NCBI RefSeq assembly: GCF_001571145.1
Contig: NZ_BCTF01000013.1
Location: 90,174-154,173, forward strand
Source: Hydrogenophaga flava NBRC 102514
GTDB taxonomy: Bacteria; Pseudomonadota; Gammaproteobacteria; Burkholderiales; Burkholderiaceae_C
Direction of reading: 5' to 3'
Length of the DNA: 64,000 nucleotides
The position numbers and the translations under genes were made by a program. The notes under the pieces are model-generated. The model saw only the letters and a program-made list of their open reading frames with translations, was not told where the DNA came from and did no database searches. Below, piece after piece: positions 18,433 to 29,484 of this stretch (within the stretch, counting starts at the first letter, position 1; each line of letters opens with the position of its first letter).

Positions 18433-19743
18433 ATGACCGTGACCGTTGAAACCCTGGAGAAGCTGGAGCGCAAGATCACCCTGACGCTGCCGGCCGACGT
18501 GATCCAGAACGAAGTGGCCAAGCGCCTCAAGCGCCTGGCCCGCGATGTGAAGATGGACGGTTTCCGTCCGGGCAAGGTGCCCATGAACGTCGTGGCCCAG
18601 CGCTACGGCTACTCGGTGCACTACGAGGTCATGAACGACAAGGTCGGTGAGGCCTTCGCCAACGCCGCTGGCGAAGCCAAGCTGCGCGTGGCCGGCCAGC
18701 CCCAGATCACCGAGAAAGAAGGCGCTCCCGAAGGCCAGCTGACTTTCGATGCGGTGTTCGAGGTCTATCCCGAGGTGAAGATCGGCGATCTGTCGACCGC
18801 CGAGATCGAAAAGATCAGCACGGAAGTGAGCGACGCGGCGATCGACCGCACGCTGGACATCCTGCGCAAGCAGCGCCGCACCTTCGCCCAGCGCGCTGCC
18901 GACCAGGCCGCCGCCGATGGTGATCGCGTGACCATCGACTTCGCCGGCAAGATCGACGGCGAGGCTTTCGAAGGCGGCAAGGCCGAAGGGTTCCAGTTCA
19001 TCGTCGGCGACGGCCAGATGCTCAAGGAGTTCGAAGACGCCGTGCGCGGCATGAAGGCCGGCGAGTCCAAGACCTTCCCGCTGCCGTTCCCGGCCGACTA
19101 CCACGGCAAGGACGTGGCTGGAAAAACCGCGGACTTCCTGGTGACGGTCAACAAGATCGAAGCCGCCCACCTGCCCGAGGTGGACGAGGCCCTGGCCAAG
19201 TCGCTGGGCATTGCCGATGGCACGGTCGAAGCCCTGCGCGCCGACATCAAGAAGAACCTCGAGCGCGAAGTCAAGTTCCGCGTCCAGGCCCGCAACAAGC
19301 AGGCTGTGATGGACGCCCTGGTGGCCAAGGCCGAGCTGGATCTGCCGAAGTCGGTGGTGCAGTCCGAAGTCGACCGGCTGTTGGAAGGCGCCCGTGCCGA
19401 CCTCAAGCAGCGCGGCATCAAGGATGCCGACAAGGCCCCGATTCCTGCCGAGCTGTTCCAGGAGCAGGCCGAGCGCCGCGTGCGCCTGGGTCTGGTAGTG
19501 GCCGAGCTGGTGCGTGCGCACGAGCTGCACGCCAAGCCTGAGCAGATCAAGGCCCACATCGAAGAGCTGGCTTCTTCGTACGAAAAGCCGGCCGATGTGG
19601 TGCGCTGGTACACCAGCGACAACCGCCGCATGGCCGAGGTGGAAGCCGTGGTGATCGAGAACAACGTCACCGAGTTCGTGCTGTCCCGGGCCAAGGTCAC
19701 CGACAAGGCAGTCGGTTTTGACGAGTTGATGGGCCAGGCCTGA
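18433..19743 (+). CDS. tig: Trigger factor (ribosome-bound chaperone, peptidyl-prolyl isomerase)
   Basis: 436 aa. The N-terminal ribosome-binding domain contains the signature FRPGKVP at about residues 44-50. The FKBP-like isomerase domain is in the middle ([21 protein letters not shown]), and a helical C-terminal chaperone domain follows. It binds nascent chains at the exit tunnel. ATG 18433 has GGAGATAACC before it. It precedes clpP-clpX-lon in the order usual for proteobacteria, but a strong terminator separates it from clpP. Confidence 0.97.
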   Translation: MTVTVETLEKLERKITLTLPADVIQNEVAKRLKRLARDVKMDGFRPGKVPMNVVAQRYGYSVHYEVMNDKVGEAFANAAGEAKLRVAGQPQITEKEGAPEGQLTFDAVFEVYPEVKIGDLSTAEIEKISTEVSDAAIDRTLDILRKQRRTFAQRAADQAAADGDRVTIDFAGKIDGEAFEGGKAEGFQFIVGDGQMLKEFEDAVRGMKAGESKTFPLPFPADYHGKDVAGKTADFLVTVNKIEAAHLPEVDEALAKSLGIADGTVEALRADIKKNLEREVKFRVQARNKQAVMDALVAKAELDLPKSVVQSEVDRLLEGARADLKQRGIKDADKAPIPAELFQEQAERRVRLGLVVAELVRAHELHAKPEQIKAHIEELASSYEKPADVVRWYTSDNRRMAEVEAVVIENNVTEFVLSRAKVTDKAVGFDELMGQA

Positions 19744-19778
19744 GGGTCTGCGCGGCGCTTGTCGCCGTGACAGGGCAT

Positions 19779-19807
19779 AAGAAGGGCGGAGCGATCCGCC
19801 CTTCTTG
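19779..19807 (+). terminator. Rho-independent terminator after tig
   Basis: Stem AAGAAGGGCGG / CCGCCCTTCTT (11 bp) with loop AGCGATT-like bases, then GTTTT. The sequence up to clpP (19808-19938) shows no gene and should hold the clpP promoter. Confidence 0.85.
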
Positions 19808-19938
19808 TTTTGGGCCTACCTTGTGTTTTGCCACGGGCACGCCATATGCAAGCCCTGGGCAAAACCGACGCCATGATCGCGGCTTTGTCGGGTTGGTTAC
19901 AGTAGTGACATTCAAGCATTCACACATTGGAGAAACGC

Positions 19939-20556
19939 ATGAGCGCAATGGACATTCAGGGTCTGGGCATGGTGCCCATGGTGATCGAGCAGTCGGGGCG
20001 TGGCGAGCGCGCCTACGACATCTATTCGCGCCTGCTCAAGGGGCGCGTGATCTTCCTGGTGGGCCCGGTCAATGACCAGTCGGCCAATCTGGTGGTGGCG
20101 CAGTTGCTGTTCCTGGAAAGCGAAAATCCGGACAAGGACATTTCCTTCTACATCAACTCCCCGGGCGGCTCGGTCAGCGCCGGCATGGCGATCTTCGACA
20201 CCATGAACTTCATCAAGCCCGATGTGTCGACGCTGTGCACCGGCATGGCAGCCAGTATGGGCGCGTTTTTGCTGGCCGCCGGCGCCAAGGGCAAGCGATT
20301 TGCATTGCCCAACTCCAAGATCATGATCCACCAGCCGCTGGGCGGCACCCAGGGCCAGGCCACCGAGATCGAGATCCATGCCCGCGAGATCCTCAAGACC
20401 CGCGAGCAGTTGAACAAGATCCTGGCCGAGCGCACCGGCCAGCCGCTGGAAAAAATCGAGCGAGACACCGAGCGTGACTATTACCTGTCGGCAGCCGAGT
20501 CGGCCGAGTACGGACTGATCGACAAGGTGATCGACAAGCGTCCCGTGGCGGGCTGA
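19939..20556 (+). CDS. clpP: ATP-dependent Clp protease proteolytic subunit
   Basis: 205 aa serine peptidase that forms the tetradecameric barrel used by ClpX and ClpA. The catalytic triad is visible: S106 in GMAASMG, H131 in MIHQPLGG and probably D176 in ERDTERD. The N-terminal propeptide region is short. ATG 19939 is preceded by TTGGAGAAACGC. clpX follows after about 150 bp that contain an imperfect hairpin but no obvious strong terminator, so the two are probably partly co-transcribed. Confidence 0.97.
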   Translation: MSAMDIQGLGMVPMVIEQSGRGERAYDIYSRLLKGRVIFLVGPVNDQSANLVVAQLLFLESENPDKDISFYINSPGGSVSAGMAIFDTMNFIKPDVSTLCTGMAASMGAFLLAAGAKGKRFALPNSKIMIHQPLGGTQGQATEIEIHAREILKTREQLNKILAERTGQPLEKIERDTERDYYLSAAESAEYGLIDKVIDKRPVAG

Positions 20557-20705
20557 TCGGTTTCGCAGCCAAGACCATCATGGAAAAGAGGCCTTCTGAC
20601 GGCGGATTTCGCCCTGAATGGGGTCCTTTTCCTTGGTTTCGGGCCCGGCGGGCTTGATCTATCATTGTTTCCAACTTTCCCACTAGGTAGTCCCACCTCC
20701 AGACC

Positions 20706-21971
<1,266 letters not shown>

Positions 21972-22046
21972 TTGCGTGCGTCGAGAGGGCGAGAGCAAGC
22001 GGTATGCGACACCCGCTTTCGCCCGTCAAACATCTAGAGGTCTGAA

Positions 22047-24479
22047 ATGTCCGGACAAGTCCCCCTGCCCAGCACGCCTGTAGACCTGCCACTGTTGCCT
22101 TTGCGCGATGTGGTGGTCTTTCCCCACATGGTGATTCCGCTGTTTGTCGGTCGCCCCAAGAGTATCAAGGCGCTGGAGGCGGCGATGGAAGCCGAGCGCC
22201 GCATCATGCTGGTGGCACAGAAAGCCGCCGCCAAGGACGAGCCTTCCACGGACGACATGTTCGAGATGGGCTGTGTCGCCACCATTCTGCAGATGCTCAA
22301 GCTGCCAGACGGCACCGTCAAGGTGCTGGTGGAGGGAGTCCAGCGCGCCAAGGTGCTGTCGATCGTGGACGGTGAAAGCCACTTCGTGGCCCACGTCACA
22401 CCGATCGATCCGGCACAGGAGCGCTCTGCCACACAGACCAACGAACTCGAAGCGCTGCGCCGCGCCGTGATGCAGCAGTTTGACCAGTACGTCAAACTGA
22501 ACAAGAAGATTCCGTCCGAGATCCTGACCTCGATCTCCAGCATCGACGATCCGGGTCGCCTGGCCGACACCATCGCCGCGCACCTGCCTCTGAAGCTGGA
22601 GTCCAAGCAGGTGGTGCTGGATCTTGATCCGATCAACAAGCGGCTGGAGAACCTGTTCGAGCAGCTCGAGCGCGAGGTCGACATCCTGAACGTTGACAAG
22701 AAAATCCGTGGTCGCGTCAAGCGCCAGATGGAGAAGAACCAGCGCGACTTCTACCTCAACGAGCAGGTCAAGGCGATCCAGAAGGAGCTTGGCGAAGGCG
22801 AAGAGGGCGCCGACATCGAGGAAATCGAGAAGAAGATCAAGGCGGCCAAGATGCCTGCCGAAGCGCGCAAGAAGGCAGAGGCAGAGTTCAAGAAGCTCAA
22901 GCTGATGTCGCCCATGTCGGCGGAGGCCACGGTGGTGCGCAACTACATCGACGCGCTGGTGGCATTGCCCTGGAGCAAGAAGACCAAGATCAAGCACGAT
23001 CTGGCGTTTGCCGAGGGAGTCCTGAACGAAGACCACTATGGTCTGGAGAAGGTCAAGGACCGGATTCTTGAGTACCTCGCGGTGCAGCAGCGCGTGGACA
23101 AGGTTAAGGCACCGATCCTGTGCCTCGTCGGACCTCCGGGCGTGGGCAAGACCTCGCTCAGTCAGTCGGTGGCCAAGGCCACCGGGCGCAAGTACGTGCG
23201 CATGGCGCTGGGTGGTATGCGAGACGAGGCCGAGATCCGCGGGCACCGCCGTACCTACATCGGCGCCATGCCCGGCAAGGTGCTTCAGAGCCTGTCCAAG
23301 GTGGGTACTCGCAATCCTCTGTTCCTGCTGGATGAAATCGACAAGCTGGGCACCGACTTCCGGGGCGACCCGTCGTCAGCCCTGCTGGAGGTGCTCGATC
23401 CCGAGCAGAACCACACCTTCGGTGACCACTACGTCGAGGTCGATTTCGATCTGTCGGACGTGATGTTCGTGGCGACGTCCAACTCGATGAACATCCCGCC
23501 GGCCCTGCTGGACCGCATGGAAGTGATCCGTCTTTCCGGCTACACGGAAGACGAAAAAACCAATATTGCCATGCGCTATCTGCTTCCCAAGCAGGTGAAG
23601 AACAATGGCATTCGCGATGGCGAGCTGGAGGTCAAGGAAGAGGCGGTAAGGGATATCGTTCGCTACTACACCCGCGAGGCCGGTGTGCGTTCGCTCGAGC
23701 GCGAGCTCTCCAAGATCTGCCGCAAGGTGGTCAAGGGCTTGCTGCTCAAAAAATACACCCCCACAGTGGTGGTCGACGCCGATAACTTGAGCGACTTCCT
23801 GGGTGTGCGCAAGTACACGTATGGCCGGGTCGAGCAACAGAACCAGGTGGGTCAGGTTGTGGGACTTGCGTGGACCGAAGTGGGCGGCGATCTGCTGACC
23901 ATCGAGGTCGCCAGCATGCCCGGCAAGGGCGGCACCATCCGCACCGGCTCGCTGGGTGATGTGATGAAGGAGTCTGTGGAGGCTGCGCGCACCGTGGTTC
24001 GCAGCCGTGCCCGGCAGCTGGGCATCAAGGATGAGCAGTTCGACAAGCGCGACATTCACATCCACGTCCCTGATGGCGCCACGCCGAAGGACGGCCCCAG
24101 CGCAGGGGCGGCCATGACCACCGCGCTGGTGTCGGCGCTCACCGGTATACCGGTCCGCGCCGATGTCGCGATGACCGGGGAGATCACCCTTCGGGGTGAG
24201 GTCACGGCAATCGGTGGCTTGAAGGAAAAGATGCTGGCCGCGCTCCGTGGTGGCATCAAGACGGTCATCATTCCTGAAGAAAACGTCAAGGACCTTGCCG
24301 AGATACCCGACAACGTCAAGCAAGGGCTCGAGATCGTTCCGGTCAAATGGATCGACAAGGTGTTGTCCATCGCCTTGGAGCGGCAGCCGGTGCCCTTGAC
24401 CGATGAAGAGGTGGCGGCTCAAGTGGCCGCAGCCGCAGGGAGTGCCCCCGCGCCTGCTCCTGGAGCAGTCAAGCACTGA
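22047..24479 (+). CDS. lon: ATP-dependent protease Lon
   Basis: 810 aa bacterial LonA. The N-terminal substrate-binding LAN domain starts at about residue 10, a coiled-coil region rich in Lys/Glu spans about 190-300, the AAA+ module has Walker A GPPGVGKTS and Walker B in LFLLDEIDKL, and the C-terminal peptidase has the catalytic Ser in PKDGPSAGAAM with the dyad Lys about 43 residues later. The extreme C-terminus is Ala/Pro-rich. It degrades damaged and some regulatory proteins in the cytoplasm. It is terminated by a hairpin immediately after the stop. Confidence 0.97.
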   Translation: MSGQVPLPSTPVDLPLLPLRDVVVFPHMVIPLFVGRPKSIKALEAAMEAERRIMLVAQKAAAKDEPSTDDMFEMGCVATILQMLKLPDGTVKVLVEGVQRAKVLSIVDGESHFVAHVTPIDPAQERSATQTNELEALRRAVMQQFDQYVKLNKKIPSEILTSISSIDDPGRLADTIAAHLPLKLESKQVVLDLDPINKRLENLFEQLEREVDILNVDKKIRGRVKRQMEKNQRDFYLNEQVKAIQKELGEGEEGADIEEIEKKIKAAKMPAEARKKAEAEFKKLKLMSPMSAEATVVRNYIDALVALPWSKKTKIKHDLAFAEGVLNEDHYGLEKVKDRILEYLAVQQRVDKVKAPILCLVGPPGVGKTSLSQSVAKATGRKYVRMALGGMRDEAEIRGHRRTYIGAMPGKVLQSLSKVGTRNPLFLLDEIDKLGTDFRGDPSSALLEVLDPEQNHTFGDHYVEVDFDLSDVMFVATSNSMNIPPALLDRMEVIRLSGYTEDEKTNIAMRYLLPKQVKNNGIRDGELEVKEEAVRDIVRYYTREAGVRSLERELSKICRKVVKGLLLKKYTPTVVVDADNLSDFLGVRKYTYGRVEQQNQVGQVVGLAWTEVGGDLLTIEVASMPGKGGTIRTGSLGDVMKESVEAARTVVRSRARQLGIKDEQFDKRDIHIHVPDGATPKDGPSAGAAMTTALVSALTGIPVRADVAMTGEITLRGEVTAIGGLKEKMLAALRGGIKTVIIPEENVKDLAEIPDNVKQGLEIVPVKWIDKVLSIALERQPVPLTDEEVAAQVAAAAGSAPAPAPGAVKH

Positions 24480-24519
24480 GCAAAAAATACGTGGGTCTTG
24501 AAAAAGACTCGTTTTTTGC
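24480..24519 (+). terminator. Rho-independent terminator after lon
   Basis: Long hairpin: GCAAAAAA-ACG pairs with CGTTTTTTGC, with an inner GGTCTT/AAGACT stem. It begins at the base after the lon stop codon. Confidence 0.75.
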
Positions 24520-24565
24520 GCTAGAATTTCAGCTTCTGACGAACATCACCAAACGTCAGAAACAT

Positions 24566-24641
24566 GCGGGAATAGCTCAGTTGGTAGAGCGCAACCTTGC
24601 CAAGGTTGAGGTCGCGAGTTCGAACCTCGTTTCCCGCTCCA
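24566..24641 (+). tRNA. tRNA-Gly (anticodon GCC), copy 1
   Basis: Acceptor GCGGGAA/TTCCCGC, anticodon loop TTGCCAA closed by CAACC/GGTTG, TTCGAAC T loop, encoded CCA. 76 nt. It differs from copy 2 (24803-24878) only at the last loop base. Confidence 0.96.
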
Positions 24642-24645
24642 GTTT

Positions 24646-24673
24646 AAAAAGGGAAGCCCGGCTTCCCTTTTTT
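24646..24673 (+). terminator. Terminator-like hairpin after tRNA-Gly copy 1
   Basis: AAAAAGGGAAGC / GCTTCCCTTTTTT around a 3-base loop CCG. Nearly the same hairpin follows copy 2, with loop ACC. Confidence 0.8.
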
Positions 24674-24711
24674 GTCGGTTGCATCAACGCGGTCTTCGCG
24701 TCGGTGAATCG

Positions 24712-24785
24712 GGCGCGATAGCAAAGCGGTTATGCAACGGATTGCAAATCCGTCTAGTCCGGTTCGACTCCGGATCGCGCCTCCA
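24712..24785 (+). tRNA. tRNA-Cys (anticodon GCA)
   Basis: Acceptor GGCGCGA/TCGCGCC, anticodon GCA in CGGATTGCAAATCCG, GGTTCGACTCC T arm, encoded CCA. 74 nt. It sits between the two tRNA-Gly copies. Confidence 0.96.
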
Positions 24786-24802
24786 GTCACACTGGAATTT
24801 TT

Positions 24803-24878
24803 GCGGGAATAGCTCAGTTGGTAGAGCGCAACCTTGCCAGGGTTGAGGTCGCGAGTTCGAACCTCGTTTCCCGCTCCA
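24803..24878 (+). tRNA. tRNA-Gly (anticodon GCC), copy 2
   Basis: Same as copy 1 apart from G instead of A at the 3' end of the anticodon loop (TTGCCAG). Encoded CCA. 76 nt. Confidence 0.96.
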
Positions 24879-24886
24879 TTCATCAG

Positions 24887-24914
24887 AAAAAGGGAAGCAC
24901 CGCTTCCCTTTTTT
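24887..24914 (+). terminator. Terminator-like hairpin after tRNA-Gly copy 2
   Basis: AAAAAGGGAAGC / GCTTCCCTTTTTT with loop ACC; a near copy of the hairpin at 24646-24673. Confidence 0.82.
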
Positions 24915-25011
24915 CTTTGGTTCGATGCATGTCTGTCAGACATTCAAAGGCTCTGTCCCTCGGCCTGCCGGAGTGGCCCCAGAATGAACCTGCGACAATG
25001 GCCCGCAGTTC

Positions 25012-25100
25012 GCCTCGATGGTGAAATTGGTAGACACAGCGGACTTAAAATCCGCCGACCCTAACCGGTCGTACCGGTTCGATTCCGGTTCGAGGCACCA
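25012..25100 (+). tRNA. tRNA-Leu (anticodon UAA)
   Basis: Acceptor GCCTCGA/TCGAGGC, anticodon stem GCGGA/TCCGC around loop CTTAAAA, long variable arm, GGTTCGATTCC T arm, encoded CCA. 89 nt. Confidence 0.96.
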
Positions 25101-25152
25101 CGCCCACCGCCCGACTATGCGTGGGGCGCTTTCGCCGCTACAGTGAGTTTCC

Positions 25153-25776
25153 ATGACCCGATACAACGCGCCTTTTGAAATCCATGTGCATGGGGATGTT
25201 CCTCTGCGCGAGGATGTGGCCTACGCCCAGATTCAGGACGCGCTCAAGCCTCTTTGGCAGTACGCTGGCGCCCGTTCCCTGGCCGCTGCTGCCGAGAGTG
25301 CCTACGAGGACGAGCCGGGTATCCGCTTTGATGCGCAAGAGCATGTGCTGCAGATGTGCTGGACGGTCCCCGGTGACGAGGACTTCCGGCAGGTGATCGA
25401 AGAGGCCTGCATGGGCCTGAATGAAATCGCCTCTTCCGGTGCCCCGATCGAGGTGTCCTTCTACGATACCGAGTTCGACGAAGAGGAGGCGCCCGAAGAT
25501 GAAGAGGCGCGCGACGACTTCATGATGTGCTTCGTGGGCCCGACGCCAGCGGCGATCATGCAGGTCCAGCGCGATCTGCTGGTTCAGGACGTGGTCCACA
25601 TCATGGAGCGGCATTTCGATGCATCGGAGCTCAACGATGTGGTGGCCTCGATTGACCGCCTGTTCAACCAGCGGTTTGATGCCCTGGTGAACTCGATGCA
25701 GCTGGGTCGCCCTCCCCGTGGCCATGGTGGGTCATCCGGGCATGGGGGAGGGCGCAAGCCGCGCCACCTTCACTGA
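25153..25776 (+). CDS. Conserved hypothetical protein (DUF6806-like)
   Basis: 207 aa soluble protein with no signal peptide or membrane segment. It has an N-terminal PFEIHVHGDVPLREDV strand-rich part, a very acidic middle (TEFDEEEAPEDEEARDD at about residues 109-125), a central PTPAAIMQVQRDLLVQDVV helix, and a Gly/His/Arg-rich tail (GHGGSSGHGGGRKPRHLH) that could bind metal or nucleic acid. I recall this as a family restricted to Burkholderiales (DUF6806), with no known function. ATG 25153 was chosen as the first in-frame start after tRNA-Leu. It is followed 3 nt later by an MFS gene, so the two are probably co-expressed. Confidence 0.8.
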   Translation: MTRYNAPFEIHVHGDVPLREDVAYAQIQDALKPLWQYAGARSLAAAAESAYEDEPGIRFDAQEHVLQMCWTVPGDEDFRQVIEEACMGLNEIASSGAPIEVSFYDTEFDEEEAPEDEEARDDFMMCFVGPTPAAIMQVQRDLLVQDVVHIMERHFDASELNDVVASIDRLFNQRFDALVNSMQLGRPPRGHGGSSGHGGGRKPRHLH

Positions 25777-25779
25777 CGC

Positions 25780-27072
25780 ATGTCCCAGGCGGCGGCCGGT
25801 GCCTTGAACCCTGGCGTGCGCAAGCGCGAGGTGTGGGCATGGGCCATGTACGACTTCGCCAACTCTGGATACACAACGGTTGTTCTCACGGCCGTTTTTT
25901 CTGCCTATTTCGTGGGGGCCGTGGCCGGTGGTGCGTCTTGGGCGACGTTCGCGTGGACGGCGAGCCTGAGCCTCTCCTACGCCATCGTGATGCTCACCAT
26001 GCCGGTGGTGGGCGCGTGGGCCGACCGCCATGGTGCCAAAAAGCGTCTGCTGGCTGTCAGCACAGTGGGGTGCGTCGCGTCGACGATGGGGTTGTCACAA
26101 GTGGGGCCGGGGGAGGTCGCATTGGGTGTTCTCCTCATCGTGTTGTCCAACGTGTTCTTCTCGTGGGGCGAGTCGTTGAGCGCGGCGTTCCTCCCGGAGC
26201 TGGCACGCCCGGAGGCACTGGGGCGGGTCAGCGGCTGGGGCTGGAGTTTTGGCTACCTCGGCGGCATGCTGGCGCTGGGGCTGAGCCTGGTGGTGGTGAT
26301 CCAGTCGCAGGCGGCTGGTGAGCCCGCGACCCAGTTCGTTCCAAAGACCATGTGGATCACGGCGGGCGTGTTTTCTATTGCGTCCTTGTGCACGTTCGTC
26401 TGGCTGCGTGAGCGCGCGGTCCGCCATTCCGGCGGTGGACTGGGGCAGGCCTGGGCTCAGTTGCTGACGACCTACCGCAGAGCCCGCCAATACCGCGACT
26501 TCATGTGGTTGTTGGCCTGTGCGGTGGCCTACCAGGGCGGTGTGGCCGTCACGATCGCGCTGGCCGCCATCTACGCAGAGCAGGTCATCGGTTTCGTGCA
26601 GCAGGAGACCATGGTGCTGATCTTTGTGCTGAACATTGCGGCGGCTGTCGGTGCCTTCGCCTTTGGCCATTGGCAGGACCGGATCGGTCACAAGCTTGCC
26701 TTGAGCGTGACGCTGCTGGGCTGGGTCGCGACTTGCGTGATCGCAGCCCTCACGACGACCAAAGGGGGATTCTGGTACGCAGCGGCCATCGCCGGTCTGT
26801 GCATGGGGTCCAGCCAGTCCGCGGGGCGGGCGATGGCGGGATTGTTTGCACCCGCGGCGCAGCTGGCGGAGTTCTATGGTCTGTGGACCTTTGCCACCCG
26901 GCTGGCCAGCATCATCGGGCCGCTGACTTATGGAATCATCGCCTGGGGAACGGGTGGCAACCAGCGACTGGCGATCGCCTCCACCGCAGTCCTGTTCGTG
27001 ATCGGATGGCTGTTGTTGCAGCGGGTGGATGTCGAGCGCGGCCGACGGGCTGCGTTGGCGGCCGAAGCCTGA
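25780..27072 (+). CDS. MFS transporter of the UMF1 (Atg22-like) family
   Basis: 430 aa membrane protein with about twelve helices. The N-terminal WAMYDFANSGYTTVVLTAVF is the UMF1/Atg22 signature, and the loop WADRHGAKKR between TM2 and TM3 matches the MFS motif A. In fungi, Atg22 exports amino acids from vacuoles; bacterial substrates are unknown. ATG 25780 starts 3 nt after the preceding gene. Confidence 0.88.
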   Translation: MSQAAAGALNPGVRKREVWAWAMYDFANSGYTTVVLTAVFSAYFVGAVAGGASWATFAWTASLSLSYAIVMLTMPVVGAWADRHGAKKRLLAVSTVGCVASTMGLSQVGPGEVALGVLLIVLSNVFFSWGESLSAAFLPELARPEALGRVSGWGWSFGYLGGMLALGLSLVVVIQSQAAGEPATQFVPKTMWITAGVFSIASLCTFVWLRERAVRHSGGGLGQAWAQLLTTYRRARQYRDFMWLLACAVAYQGGVAVTIALAAIYAEQVIGFVQQETMVLIFVLNIAAAVGAFAFGHWQDRIGHKLALSVTLLGWVATCVIAALTTTKGGFWYAAAIAGLCMGSSQSAGRAMAGLFAPAAQLAEFYGLWTFATRLASIIGPLTYGIIAWGTGGNQRLAIASTAVLFVIGWLLLQRVDVERGRRAALAAEA

Positions 27073-27096
27073 GCCCTGGCTCTTGCATGGGTGGGC

Positions 27097-27912
27097 TCAG
27101 CAGATGAATTGCTGACCTGGAACATTCAGTCCCAGCCACCGGTGAGCCGCGCGGGCCAGCGGCTCCGGGTCACCGGTCGACAGCAACGTGACGCCAGGGA
27201 GCGAGCCAGAGGCGTGCGGGCGGTCGGGCAATTCTTTCAGCACCGCCTGTGTGCGTTTGGCCACCGGGACACCGGTCTCGACCAGCGCGACTTCCGGGCC
27301 AGTCAGTGCACGAAGCACGTCGGCGGCGAAGAGGTAGTGGGTGCAACCCAGTACCAGGGTGTCGATGGCCGGTAGATCCTCCCGGTCGGCCTTGAGCGCC
27401 TCCCAGTAGCGCTTGCAGAGGCTTTGTATGGTGACTTTGTCGTCACGCTCGATGGCATCGGCCAGCCCGTCACAGGCCTGGCTGCTGAAGTGGAGCGGTG
27501 AGTCTGAGCTGCTTTCCAGGCGCTGTCGCAGCCGGGCGTAGCGTTCGCTCTCGACCGTCCCTCGCGTGGCCATTACACCCACGTGACCGGTTCGTGTGAG
27601 GGCGGCCGCGGGTTTGAGCGCTGGTTCGACTCCCACGATGGGCCAGTCTGCGTGCTCCGCTCGCAGGCCCTCGATGGCCAGCGCTGTGGCGGTATTGCAG
27701 GCCACCACCAGGGCGTCGATGCCGAAGTGATGGCGCAGGCCCTCCGTGATCCGGTGGGCGCGCTCCGCGATCTGCTGCGGGTTTCGTTCGCCATAGGGCG
27801 CGTGGGCGCCGTCAGCGAGGTACACGAAGTGCACCTGTGGCATCTCGGCCAGCAGCGCGCGCAGCACGCTCAGGCCCCCGACGCCGCTGTCGAACACACC
27901 GATCGTTTTCAA
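27097..27912 (-). CDS. murI: Glutamate racemase
   Basis: 271 aa. It converts L- to D-glutamate for peptidoglycan. FDSGVGGLSVLR is at the N-terminus. The two catalytic cysteines are in VVACNTATALA and VLGCTHYLFAA, and ADGAHAPYGER is the family's substrate-side motif. The start is taken as TTG at 27912, whose last bases overlap the fumarase stop (TTGA); no ATG fits the N-terminal homology. Translation is therefore likely coupled to the fumarase gene. Confidence 0.94.
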   Translation of the reverse strand: MKTIGVFDSGVGGLSVLRALLAEMPQVHFVYLADGAHAPYGERNPQQIAERAHRITEGLRHHFGIDALVVACNTATALAIEGLRAEHADWPIVGVEPALKPAAALTRTGHVGVMATRGTVESERYARLRQRLESSSDSPLHFSSQACDGLADAIERDDKVTIQSLCKRYWEALKADREDLPAIDTLVLGCTHYLFAADVLRALTGPEVALVETGVPVAKRTQAVLKELPDRPHASGSLPGVTLLSTGDPEPLARAAHRWLGLNVPGQQFIC

Positions 27913-29447
27913 GCGGCAGCGACCGTGATGCCTTTGAACTTGCCGGTGGCGATGCGCTTTTCCCACTCGGCAGGACCCGTGACGTGGGCACTGGTGCCGC
28001 CGGCGTCGACCGCGACAGTCACCGGCATGTCGACCACGTCGAACTCGTAGATGGCTTCCATGCCCAGGTCGGCGAAGCCCACCACCTTGGCGGCCTTGAT
28101 GGCCTTGGAGACCAGGTAGGCGCTGCCACCCACGGCCATCAGATAGGCGCTCTTCGCATCCTTGATGGCCTCGATGGCGGTCGGGCCACGCTCGGCCTTG
28201 CCGACCATGGCGATGAGGCCGGTCTTCTCCAGCATCATGCGGGTGAACTTGTCCATGCGGGTGGCAGTGGTCGGGCCGGCCGGGCCGACCACTTCCTCGC
28301 GCACCGGATCGACCGGGCCGACGTAGTAGATGACGCGGTTGGTGAAGTCCACCGGAAGTTGCTCGCCCTTGGCCAGCATGTCCTGGATGCGTTTGTGTGC
28401 GGCATCGCGGCCGGTGAGCATCTTGCCGTTGAGCAGCAGGGTCTGGCCTGGTTTCCAGCTGGCCACTTCTTCCTTGGTCAGGGTGTTGAGGTCGACGCGC
28501 TTGGACTTGTTGTAGTCCGGCGCCCAGTGCACGTTGGGCCACAGGTCGAGGCTGGGTGGGTCCATGTAGACCGGGCCGGAGCCGTCCATCACGAAGTGGG
28601 CGTGGCGCGTGGCTGCGCAGTTCGGGATCATCGCAATGGGCTTGGACGCGGCGTGTGTCGGGTAGGTCTTGATCTTGACGTCGAGCACGGTGGTCAGGCC
28701 GCCGAGGCCCTGGGCGCCGATGCCCAGTGCGTTGACCTTTTCGTACAGCTCGATGCGCAGCTCTTCGAGCTTGTTCTGCGGACCGCGCTGCAGCAGCTCG
28801 TACATGTCAATGTCATCCATCAGCGCTTCCTTGGCGAGCAGCGCTGCTTTCTCAGCAGTGCCGCCGACGCCGATGCCCAGCATGCCCGGCGGGCACCAGC
28901 CAGCGCCCATGGTCTGCACGGTCTTGAGCACCCAGTCGACGATGTTGTCGCTGGGGTTGAGCATATATACCTTGGACTTGTTCTCGGAACCGCCACCCTT
29001 GGCTGCGACGATGACGTCGACCTTGTCACCGGGCACCACCTCCATGAACACCACGGCCGGCGTGTTGTCCTTGGTGTTCTTGCGTTCAAAGATCGGGTCA
29101 GACAGGACCGAGGCGCGCAGCTTGTTGTCGGGGTTGTTGTAGCCGCGGCGCACACCTTCGTCGATGGCTTCCTGGATGCTGCCAGTGAAGCCTTCCCACT
29201 TCACGTCCATGCCGATCTTGAGGAACACGTTGACGATGCCCGTGTCCTGGCAGATCGGGCGCCTGCCTTCGGCGCACATGCGGCTGTTGGTCAGGATCTG
29301 CGCGATGGCGTCCTTGGCGGCCGCGCTCTGCTCGCGCTCGTAGGCACGTGCCAGGTGCGCGATGTAGTCGGCCGGGTGGTAGTAGCTGATGTACTGCAGG
29401 GCGGCGGCAATCGACTCGATGAGGTCGTTCTGGCGGATGGTGGTCAT
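27909..29447 (-). CDS. fumA: Class I fumarate hydratase (iron-sulfur type)
   Basis: 512 aa. It interconverts fumarate and malate in the TCA cycle using an O2-labile [4Fe-4S] cluster. The expected cluster cysteines lie in RRPICQDTG, MIPNCAATRH and GWCPPGMLG. The alpha and beta parts of the family are fused, as in FumA/FumB. The start at 29447 (MTTIRQND) was chosen because homology begins there; an upstream in-frame ATG at 29537 would overlap the next gene. It is followed directly by murI. Confidence 0.95.
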   Translation of the reverse strand: MTTIRQNDLIESIAAALQYISYYHPADYIAHLARAYEREQSAAAKDAIAQILTNSRMCAEGRRPICQDTGIVNVFLKIGMDVKWEGFTGSIQEAIDEGVRRGYNNPDNKLRASVLSDPIFERKNTKDNTPAVVFMEVVPGDKVDVIVAAKGGGSENKSKVYMLNPSDNIVDWVLKTVQTMGAGWCPPGMLGIGVGGTAEKAALLAKEALMDDIDMYELLQRGPQNKLEELRIELYEKVNALGIGAQGLGGLTTVLDVKIKTYPTHAASKPIAMIPNCAATRHAHFVMDGSGPVYMDPPSLDLWPNVHWAPDYNKSKRVDLNTLTKEEVASWKPGQTLLLNGKMLTGRDAAHKRIQDMLAKGEQLPVDFTNRVIYYVGPVDPVREEVVGPAGPTTATRMDKFTRMMLEKTGLIAMVGKAERGPTAIEAIKDAKSAYLMAVGGSAYLVSKAIKAAKVVGFADLGMEAIYEFDVVDMPVTVAVDAGGTSAHVTGPAEWEKRIATGKFKGITVAAA

Positions 29448-29484
29448 GGGGCGTTTCCGGGGATGGTTCTTGGAGGCAATCGGA

